From Betaproteobacteria bacterium (GTDB taxonomy: Bacteria; Pseudomonadota; Gammaproteobacteria; Burkholderiales; SG8-39): DNA of 64,000 nucleotides. Under the pieces are notes generated by a model, which had not been told where the DNA came from, ran no database searches, and saw only the letters and a program-made list of their open reading frames with translations. Shown here piece after piece: positions 54,647 to 62,118 of this stretch. The stretch spans positions 46,297 through 110,296 of the forward strand of contig VBCA01000009.1 in NCBI GenBank assembly GCA_005881575.1. Reading direction: 5' to 3'. The position numbers and the translations under genes were made by a program. Within the stretch, counting starts at the first letter, position 1. Each line of letters starts with the position of its first letter.

Positions 54647-55414
54647 ATGAGCATTTTCCCCGGATGGGGCTCTTTGGAGTCCACCATCAATTGGTATTGG
54701 GGGTTTCACGTCGCCGGGTTGGTATTGATCTTTCTGCTGGCGCTGAGCGAGATTCTTGCGTTCGTTTATGGCAAGAGAGCGGATACTTTGAGGGGAATCG
54801 CCGAAAGCACTCGAGCCGAAAAGCGGCAACAGGAAATAAACGAGGCGAATGCATTCCATGCGACGGAAATCGAGGCGCTGAAAAAAGAGATGGAACAAGC
54901 CGAACGGAAGCCCGGCGCTTTTCAAAGAGAACCAACCGATAGACAGCTTTCCCCCGGTCAGGGAAACGCCCTCATACAGGCTCTCTCCCCGTTTCGGGGA
55001 CAAAAGGTCCGCGTCGTCTGCGGTGTGAACGACGCCGAGGGATGCCGATTCGCGGAAGCCTTCAAGGCCGTGTTTGTCGCGTCGGGGTGGAACTGTGACG
55101 GAGTGACCCAGGCCGCATACACCCGCAGCCATCCTGTAGGAATCGAAGTCACCGTCAACCAGGCGGAAGGACAGGCCGGACGCATTCCGCAACCGGCAGA
55201 ACGGCTCATAAGGGCACTCATAGTCCTCGGCATTTCCGGGCAAGAAATATTTGCGGATCCAGCAGTGCCTGCTGGCCAGATCGACTTCAGGGTCGGACGA
55301 AGGCCAGCCGCGAAGACCGCCTCCGAAAGGAATCAAACGTCCATCCCATTCGCGCCGGGGAAAGGCCGTGACGATCGTGTCGAACGTTCCGGTAGTCAAG
55401 TCGGGGAGGGGTGA
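54647..55414 (+). CDS. Membrane-anchored coiled-coil protein with altered C-terminus
   Basis: A 255-residue protein: one transmembrane helix (about residues 20-42), a charged coiled coil (about 45-85, including RQQEINEANAFHATEIEALK), and a soluble domain (about 100-205, with LIQALSPFRGQKVRVVCGVN, FAEAFKAVFVASGWNCDG and PAERLIRALIVLGISGQEIF) of unknown type. AAGGAGG precedes the ATG. The last 20 or so codons read through, out of frame, a decayed copy of the BON gene's 3' end, so the present C-terminus is probably not the original one. No family recognised. Confidence 0.65.
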   Translation: MSIFPGWGSLESTINWYWGFHVAGLVLIFLLALSEILAFVYGKRADTLRGIAESTRAEKRQQEINEANAFHATEIEALKKEMEQAERKPGAFQREPTDRQLSPGQGNALIQALSPFRGQKVRVVCGVNDAEGCRFAEAFKAVFVASGWNCDGVTQAAYTRSHPVGIEVTVNQAEGQAGRIPQPAERLIRALIVLGISGQEIFADPAVPAGQIDFRVGRRPAAKTASERNQTSIPFAPGKGRDDRVERSGSQVGEG

Positions 55415-55432
55415 GGTGGGGATTGTTGGGGA
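55357..55432 (+). pseudogene. Decayed duplicate of the BON gene 3' end
   Basis: Bases 55357-55432 align with 54283-54360, the last codons of the BON lipoprotein gene, at roughly three quarters identity by eye. In its original frame it reads VTIVSNVPVVKSGRGEVGIV, compared with AKVVSGVPGVKSVRNELVIV in the intact gene. It overlaps the end of the membrane/coiled-coil gene in another frame. This is a partial tandem duplication relic. Confidence 0.65.
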
Positions 55433-55808
55433 TGTGGATGTGGAGGTTGTGCAGCGGTGTCGAAGCCAGACGGGAGATGTTTGACCCCTTCGACTTCGCG
55501 ATTACGTCGGAAAAATACTGTAAATATATATAGTTTGTCGACACTTAGACACCCTGTAGAAACCGACAGGGTTTCAAGCGGTTTCTTTTCCAGTATTCTC
55601 TTCGCTACCTCTCCTAGCTACGCGCCGGGAGAAGAACCTAACCACTGAGCGGGGAGGTTTCACCTTGGGACCCTTGTCGGGTCGTTTGGCGCGGTTTGGC
55701 CGGGCGTGGCTTTGCCTATTCGGCGTGCTCTGGGCCGCAACGGCCCACACGCAGGCGCAAACACCTGAAATTTCGCGCGGATTGCTGTGACTGCAAAACC
55801 AGGTTCAA

Positions 55809-58800
55809 TTGGACGGCACGCTGGCGAACGACGGTTCCTCGATCGCCACCGCGCTCCAGAATCGCACCGAGGCGGCGCAGACCCTCAAGACACTCTCCAC
55901 GCTTCCCGCCAACCTCGCCGACGCAATCGCGGCCGAGACTGAAGACAACACTGAGTACCTCGCACGCCGCATCGTTTCCGTTGCCCTCGCGGGGCGGGAT
56001 CCTTCGACGCTCCTCGCCGCGTTGGCTGCGCGCCAGAATTCCGACGGAGGTTTCGGCGGCGGCCCCGGTTACGACAGCGACGTGCTCGACACGGCCTGGG
56101 CCCTGATCGCCCTGCGCTCGTCGACCTCGCCCGGCGCAGTCCCACAGGCGCTCGGCTACCTCGGCCTCGGGCAGGCATTCGACGGTTCGTACTCGGCCCC
56201 GGGACGGCCGGACATCGGAACCACCGCGGTCGCGGTGCTCGCCTTGGGACTCTACGCAAATCAGTTCGATTCATTCGCCGCGATCTCGCGAGCTGTGCCC
56301 TATCTTCTCGCGCAGCAGTCCCCGGCCCAGCAGTGGGGAAACACCCCATTTCTCACGGCCACGGTTTACGGGGCCATTCACGACTTCGTTCCGCTCGAGC
56401 CGACCGCGACGGCAGTGCGCGGTTTTCTGGCAGCCCAGCAGGGCGGCGACGGGAGCTGGGACGGCGGCGATCCGTTCTCGACCGCGCTAGCGCTACGCGC
56501 CATGGTGCTTTCCACCACCGCGCCGGCCAATCCGACTCTCGGGATCGTCAGAGGAAGAGTCATCGACAGCCAAACGAAGCTCGGCCTCGACGGCGTGACC
56601 GTCACGCTCTCCGGTCCGTCCAATCGAGTACCGGGCACCACCTCGGCCGGTTCGTTCGAATTCAGGGACCTGTTCCCCGGCACCTATGCGCTGCAGCTTT
56701 CGCTGAATCAGTACGGGGTGATCTCGTTCTCCACGACGCTGCGGCCGGGGCAGACGGTCGATTTCGGCTCGATCGCACTGACCAAGAACGGGGAGACGAC
56801 GACCGGCTCGGTGCGCGGTACCGTGACCGACGCCACCACGGGCCTGCCGCTCGCGGGCGCCTCGGTGGGCCTGGGCAGCGGACAGGTCGCGACGACCGAC
56901 GCCTCGGGAAGCTACCAGATCGCCAACATCACGCCCGCCAATGTGATCGTCGTCGCCAACAAAACCGGCTACGCGAGCGCCCCCGGGAGCGGGAACGTGG
57001 TCGCGGGCGGCACGCTGATTTACTCGCCTAGCCTCTTCCCGATAACGCAGAGCGCGGGTGCCGCGATCGAAGGCGTGGTCACCGACGGCGTCACCCATGC
57101 GCTGCTCCAGGGAGCGGCGATCACCATCACGGGCTCGACCCAGGCGGGGGCGACGACCGACATCGAGGGCCGCTACCGCATCGCGCCGCTCGCTCCCGGC
57201 GTGATCACCGTGAGCGTGGTGCGCGCCGGATACCGCAGCGCCTCGTCCACCGTGACGGTCGACGCGAACACGACCCTCGAGTACTCGCCCAGCCTCCAAG
57301 CGCCGGGCAACGGCACGGCCAAGCTCTTCGTGGTCTCTGCGCAGGGCGAGCAATCCACAAACCAGGTGTTTCGCTACGAGCTCACCGGGCCGTCGACCAG
57401 CCCCGTCCTCGCCTTCACGCTAACCCATCCGAGCTTCGACCGGCCGTGCTGCGTCGCACTCAACGAAACCGGCGACATGCATGTGGTGAATCGAGGGGCT
57501 CCGACATCGGGTAACGGCTCGGTCTCCCGTTTTTCGGATCCCGGAGGGACACCCACATTCAAGGACACGTTTACCTCGCCGAGCTTCAGCGGTCCCATCC
57601 TGGCGACATTCAGGCGCGGCGAATTGTTCATCGCGCAAAAATTCGGAAACGACGTATTACGATTCAAGTTTGAGGGCGCCGGCAACGTCATATCGAACGG
57701 CATCATCACCGCTGGCCTCGGCAACACCGCTCCCCGCGGCGTCATCGCGCATCCGGCCACGGGCGAGCTGTTCGTCGCCCAGTGCTGCGGAGTCGACTCG
57801 ATCAACCGATATGTCTTCGACGCTAGCGGCAACGCCGTCCCGAACGGAGTCATCACGGGCGGAGGGCTCAACAACCCGCACGATATGGCATTCAGCGCGC
57901 GTGGTGAGCTGTTCGTCGCGAACGTCAACGGTAACAGCGTCTCGCGGTTCCTGTTCGACGCGGCGGGCAACGCCTTCCCGAACGGCCAGATCGTCGGCAA
58001 CGGGCTCAACGGCCCGCTCGGTCTGGACTTCAGTCCATGGGGTGAGCTGTTTGTCGCCAACTTCCTGGGAGCGGGAGGGGTTTCCCGCTTCACCTTCGAT
58101 CCGATGTTGTTCAACGCGATCCCGAACGGCTCGTTCCCGACGCCCGTAACTCTCGGTGATTTGCAATTCCTTCCAAACGTTCCGGGGGTGAGGGGCGTAG
58201 TCCTCGACGCGGCCAGCGACCAGCCGCTCGCCGGCGTGACGGTGCAGGCGATCATCGGCAACACCTCGCGCCAGCTGACAACGGGCCCCGACGGGCGTTT
58301 CGAGATCGACGGGCTGCCGGCGGGGCAGGCGCAGATCAGCTTCACGCTGACGGGCTACCTGACCCAGAATTTCGCTCTCCAGCTTTCGACGCTTACCGAC
58401 ATCGACATCGGCGCGGTGCGCCTCCGCAAGAACAACGCAGCCACCCTGCTGCCCGACCTGGTCGTGCGCTCGGTCGACACGCAGCAGGTCGCGAGCGATC
58501 CGCGCACCTTCGCCCTGAGCGGGTCGCTCAATGCCACCATCGCCAACCAGGGCACCGCCCCCACGACCGCGGGCTTCAAGGTACGCGCGTTCTACGACGC
58601 CAACCGGAACGGCGTGTACGACGCGGGCGTCGACGTCGTGCTCGGCGAGGGGCAGACGGGCGACGCGCTGGTGGTCAATGCGACGGTGCAGGTCTCCATT
58701 CCGCTGAGCGGCGCCCTGCTGTTCCGCGACGCGCCGATCCAGGTGTGGGCCGACAGCGACCAGAGCGTGGTCGAAACAAACGAGCTCAACAACGTCAGCG

Positions 58801-61106
58801 CCGCGGCCTGCCAGGTCACGCCTCCGCCGGCGACGGTCAACATCGCCTCGATCAAAGGCATCGCGACAGCGGACGTCTTCATCGACCAGACCTGGGCGCC
58901 AAGGTTGGCGATCGACGGCAACCGCGGCACGGCGTGGAACGCGGGTAGCGTCGGCTCGGCCGCGCATCCCCATTTCCTGATCATCGATCTGCAGCAGCCG
59001 TTCCAGGTCGACGCGATTTTCCTGAAAGACATCATCTGGAATCCGGCCAGCCCGTTCCTCGGCTTCAACAACGTCTACAACCTCTACATCGGCAACGACG
59101 GCGTGACGTACACCAAGATCGCCTCGGGAACGCTCACCGAGAGCCCCGACCCGGCGCTCAACTCGGCCTTCGTCCCGATCCTGGCCACCCCGTCGACGTT
59201 CCGGTTCGTGAAGTACGAGGTCGTCGGCGGCTCACACTGGTCGCACCTGCAGGACCTGGAGATACTGACCCAGCAGCAGGCGCCCGCGGTGACGGCGAGC
59301 GACCTGAGCGCCTCGTCGCTGCGCCTCACCGACCTCGGATCGGGACAGCTGCGCCTGAGCGCCCGCATCGGCAACGGGGGGGCCGTTGCTTCGCCCGCGA
59401 GCAGCGTGTCCTTCTACGACGGTGACCCAGTGCAGGGCGGCGCGCTCCTCGCGAGCGCCGCGGTCGTGGCGCTGCAGCCCGGGCAGTTCACGGACGTCAA
59501 TTTGCTCGGGGCACTGAGCATTTCGAGCCGCAACGACCTCTTCGCGGTGGTCGACCCGGCGAACGAAATCGCGGAGTGCCGCGAGGCCAACAACGCCACC
59601 TCGACGCCGGCCCGGGCGGCCCTGAGCGGAGGCATCGCCGTCGCGACCGACGCCTCGACCTACGGCGCGAACGCGCCAGTGCGCGTGTCGGCCGCGGTCG
59701 TCAACACGAGCCCGCTTTCCGCCACCTATGCCGTGAAGGTACACATCGAGGACGGCAACGGCGCCCTCGTCGCGACGGTCCCGGCGCACGGCGGCATCAC
59801 CCTCGCCGCGGGAGCGAACACCATCGTGAGCGAAACCTGGAACACCGGATCGACGCTCGCCGGGCCTTACCAGGCGAAGGCCGAACTGCTCGACGACGCG
59901 GGTCAGCCTTATGCGTCGGCGACGGCGCCCTTCAGCATCAGCGCTGGTGCGCTGACGGTGTCGGCCAAGGTCGGCGTCGACAAGCTCGCCTATCAGCCGT
60001 CGGAAACGGTGCAGGTGACGACCCGGCTCGCCAATCTCACCGAGAACCAGACGCTCGACAATCTCACGGCGGTGACGACGGTCAGCAACCCCGAAGGGAC
60101 CCTGCGCTTCACGCGCTCGGAGTCGGTAGGTCAGCTCCCACAGAGCGCCTTGAGAGATTTCAACTACGCGCTAGCGCTCGGCTTCGCCTCGGCTGGCAGC
60201 TACAACGTTTCCTTGAGCGTAAGCGACGCGCTCGGGGCGCTGCTCGCCTCGAGCAGCACGAACTTCACGGTGAGATCGAGCGCGGTGAGCGGGTCAGGCC
60301 TCACCGGGAGCCTGAGCGCCACGCCCAAGCCAGTTCCGTTCGGCGATTCGATCGCTTTCAGCGCCGCGGTGAACAATCTCGGCAACGCCGATATCCCGGC
60401 GCTCGCGGTGAAGCTCACGATCGTCGACCCTGCGGCCGAGCGGATGTTGGCGGAATTCCCGGCGACGCTCGCACTGGCGCGGGCGCAGGCGGCCCCGTTT
60501 TCCTTCGCTTGGCCCGCCAACGCGGCGGTGGGCGGGACCTACGTGGCGCTGCTGACGGCGACGACCGCCACGGCAACGCTCACCCTGGCGCAGGACGCGT
60601 TCACGATCGCGCCGCCGGTGACGCGCGTCACGGGCACGCTGACCGCGGCTCCGAAACAGGTGCCGCAGGGGGTCCCGGTGTCGTTGAGCGCGAACGTGAG
60701 CAACGCGGGCTTTGGCGCGATCGCGGCCCTGCCGATCTCGGTCACCGTGGCCAACTCGGCCACGCAGCAGGTGGTGGCACGATTCTCCGAAAGCTTGGCG
60801 ATCGGCTTGCAGCAGACGGCGCAGAGAACATTCAGCTGGCCTGCCACCGGCGCGGTGGGGACGAGCTACACGGCGACGCTCGCCGCGACTGTCAACGGCG
60901 TTGCGCGCACGCTCGCGCAGGACAGCTTCTCGATCATCGCGCCGCCGGTGCAGCTCGACGTGGCGCTCACCAACCTGAAGCAAGCCCGCGTTCTCGTCCT
61001 GCTGTCGTGCAAGGACGGTACCGCATCGCGATCACGGACGACGATTTCACGCGTGCCTTCCGCAGTGGTCAGTACAACACGTACTGGATCACGGGCGTGG
61101 GCTTGA
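55809..61106 (+). CDS. Main open part of the giant modular secreted protein
   Basis: The uninterrupted 1,765-codon part. In order: prenyltransferase/terpenoid-cyclase-like alpha-repeats (about residues 1-235; RQNSDGGFGGGPGYDSDVLD and AAQQGGDGSWDGGDPFSTA), three carboxypeptidase-regulatory-like Ig domains (240-500; GRVIDSQTKLGLDGVTVTLS, GTVTDATTGLPLAGASVGLG), a beta-propeller-like repeat region (505-790; ELFVANVNGNSVSRFLFD), a fourth Ig domain, CARDB-type domains, a discoidin-like F5/8C domain (about 1020-1155; RLAIDGNRGTAWNAG and HFLIIDLQQPFQVDAI), and further CARDB/Ig repeats to the end. All are adhesion or ligand-binding modules expected outside the cell. The final 35 codons after LLSC are frameshifted. 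Confidence 0.72.
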   Translation: MDGTLANDGSSIATALQNRTEAAQTLKTLSTLPANLADAIAAETEDNTEYLARRIVSVALAGRDPSTLLAALAARQNSDGGFGGGPGYDSDVLDTAWALIALRSSTSPGAVPQALGYLGLGQAFDGSYSAPGRPDIGTTAVAVLALGLYANQFDSFAAISRAVPYLLAQQSPAQQWGNTPFLTATVYGAIHDFVPLEPTATAVRGFLAAQQGGDGSWDGGDPFSTALALRAMVLSTTAPANPTLGIVRGRVIDSQTKLGLDGVTVTLSGPSNRVPGTTSAGSFEFRDLFPGTYALQLSLNQYGVISFSTTLRPGQTVDFGSIALTKNGETTTGSVRGTVTDATTGLPLAGASVGLGSGQVATTDASGSYQIANITPANVIVVANKTGYASAPGSGNVVAGGTLIYSPSLFPITQSAGAAIEGVVTDGVTHALLQGAAITITGSTQAGATTDIEGRYRIAPLAPGVITVSVVRAGYRSASSTVTVDANTTLEYSPSLQAPGNGTAKLFVVSAQGEQSTNQVFRYELTGPSTSPVLAFTLTHPSFDRPCCVALNETGDMHVVNRGAPTSGNGSVSRFSDPGGTPTFKDTFTSPSFSGPILATFRRGELFIAQKFGNDVLRFKFEGAGNVISNGIITAGLGNTAPRGVIAHPATGELFVAQCCGVDSINRYVFDASGNAVPNGVITGGGLNNPHDMAFSARGELFVANVNGNSVSRFLFDAAGNAFPNGQIVGNGLNGPLGLDFSPWGELFVANFLGAGGVSRFTFDPMLFNAIPNGSFPTPVTLGDLQFLPNVPGVRGVVLDAASDQPLAGVTVQAIIGNTSRQLTTGPDGRFEIDGLPAGQAQISFTLTGYLTQNFALQLSTLTDIDIGAVRLRKNNAATLLPDLVVRSVDTQQVASDPRTFALSGSLNATIANQGTAPTTAGFKVRAFYDANRNGVYDAGVDVVLGEGQTGDALVVNATVQVSIPLSGALLFRDAPIQVWADSDQSVVETNELNNVSAAACQVTPPPATVNIASIKGIATADVFIDQTWAPRLAIDGNRGTAWNAGSVGSAAHPHFLIIDLQQPFQVDAIFLKDIIWNPASPFLGFNNVYNLYIGNDGVTYTKIASGTLTESPDPALNSAFVPILATPSTFRFVKYEVVGGSHWSHLQDLEILTQQQAPAVTASDLSASSLRLTDLGSGQLRLSARIGNGGAVASPASSVSFYDGDPVQGGALLASAAVVALQPGQFTDVNLLGALSISSRNDLFAVVDPANEIAECREANNATSTPARAALSGGIAVATDASTYGANAPVRVSAAVVNTSPLSATYAVKVHIEDGNGALVATVPAHGGITLAAGANTIVSETWNTGSTLAGPYQAKAELLDDAGQPYASATAPFSISAGALTVSAKVGVDKLAYQPSETVQVTTRLANLTENQTLDNLTAVTTVSNPEGTLRFTRSESVGQLPQSALRDFNYALALGFASAGSYNVSLSVSDALGALLASSSTNFTVRSSAVSGSGLTGSLSATPKPVPFGDSIAFSAAVNNLGNADIPALAVKLTIVDPAAERMLAEFPATLALARAQAAPFSFAWPANAAVGGTYVALLTATTATATLTLAQDAFTIAPPVTRVTGTLTAAPKQVPQGVPVSLSANVSNAGFGAIAALPISVTVANSATQQVVARFSESLAIGLQQTAQRTFSWPATGAVGTSYTATLAATVNGVARTLAQDSFSIIAPPVQLDVALTNLKQARVLVLLSCKDGTASRSRTTISRVPSAVVSTTRTGSRAWA

Positions 61107-62104
61107 AGCTCAACAACGATCTCACCGAGGAAGTGCGCGAGGCTGTATTCCGCGGCGACACCCTCATCCTCGATGCCGTGCACGACGAGCGTAACCACGG
61201 TCTCGACGCGATCGCCGGCACCAACGTGCACGGCAAGCTGGGGGTAAGCAGCCCGACGATAAACGTGAACGGGCCGATCTTCCCGACGGGAACGCTCGGC
61301 AGCTTCGGCCGTCCGCTGCGGCTCGATCTCACCACGGGTGCGGTGCAGGCCGTGTTCGCGGACTCGCCTTCCCGGCCGGCCATCGTCACCAACCAGTACG
61401 GCCTGGGACGCGGGATTCTCTTCGCGTACAACCTCGTGGCCACCCTGATGACGCAACCCTCGAGCGCCCTCGACGATCTCGTCTCGGCGGCGATCGGCTG
61501 GGTGGCGCCTGCACCCGCTGCCGTATCGGAGGCGCGCAGCTACACGGTGCTGCGCGCCCGGGTCACCAACGTGGGCATCGCCGCGGATCTGAAGGCCACG
61601 TTCACGCCGCCGGCCGGGGCAACGGTGCTCGGCACGGCTCCCGCCGCGACCCCCGACGCGAGCGGCCGCCCGCTGTGGACCTTCACGCTCGACTCGGGCG
61701 CGACGAAGAATCTGGAAATCGGCCTGCGCCTGCCGGCGAACACGGGCGGCTTCACGGGGAACATCAGCATCGACTCGGCGAGGAACGACCTCGCCACACC
61801 CTTCAGCGCGTCCGTGACTCTCTCGGTGGAGTCGGCCGATACCGTCGCGCAGCGCGTGGCGGGCGAGCTATCGGCGCTCGCCGTCTCCTCGAGCGACAAG
61901 TCCGACCGCGACCATGCGGTCTCGAGCATCCAGGCGGCGCAAGCGTCGCTTGCCGCGCGCGACTCCGACCAGGCGATCGGCCTGCTCATCGACGCCAGCG
62001 AGCGGCTGTTGAAGATCACCGGCGTGGACGTCACGCCCTACCGGGTCGAGGTCGACCGGCTCCTGCAGGAAGCCGAAGCGCGCTGGTTCATCGCGCAGCC
62101 GTAG
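61019..62104 (+). CDS. C-terminal fragment of the giant secreted protein
   Basis: After the frameshift the normal sequence resumes at YRIAITDDDFTRAFRSGQYN and runs 361 codons to TAG. It contains a region like the DUF/Ig blocks that follow CARDB repeats (YWITGVGLKLNNDLTEEVRE, IFPTGTLGSFGRPLRLD), a domain-of-unknown-function beta region (LKATFTPPAGATVLGTAP, LEIGLRLPANTGGFTG), and a helical C-terminus (SSIQAAQASLAARDSDQAIG). It has no start of its own, so it would be made only by frameshifting or if the lesion is a sequencing error. The next gene starts 15 bp later. Confidence 0.65.
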   Translation, partial: YRIAITDDDFTRAFRSGQYNTYWITGVGLKLNNDLTEEVREAVFRGDTLILDAVHDERNHGLDAIAGTNVHGKLGVSSPTINVNGPIFPTGTLGSFGRPLRLDLTTGAVQAVFADSPSRPAIVTNQYGLGRGILFAYNLVATLMTQPSSALDDLVSAAIGWVAPAPAAVSEARSYTVLRARVTNVGIAADLKATFTPPAGATVLGTAPAATPDASGRPLWTFTLDSGATKNLEIGLRLPANTGGFTGNISIDSARNDLATPFSASVTLSVESADTVAQRVAGELSALAVSSSDKSDRDHAVSSIQAAQASLAARDSDQAIGLLIDASERLLKITGVDVTPYRVEVDRLLQEAEARWFIAQP

Positions 62105-62118
62105 CGAAGGGAGAAGCC

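Larger units (their letters stand above)
55665..62104 (+). pseudogene. Giant modular secreted protein gene, interrupted twice
   Basis: Reconstructed gene of about 2,145 codons. It starts at TTG 55665 after GGGGAGG and encodes a signal peptide (WLCLFGVLWAATAHTQAQ). An in-frame TGA at 55788-55790 follows ISRGLL and precedes LQNQVQLDGTL; a Trp codon is expected there. A second lesion near 61008-61019 shifts the frame within the C-terminal region (VLVLLSC before, YRIAITDDDF after), apparently with loss of codons. Domains are listed in the next two entries. The otherwise intact reading of both long parts means the damage is recent, or is sequence error. Confidence 0.7.
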
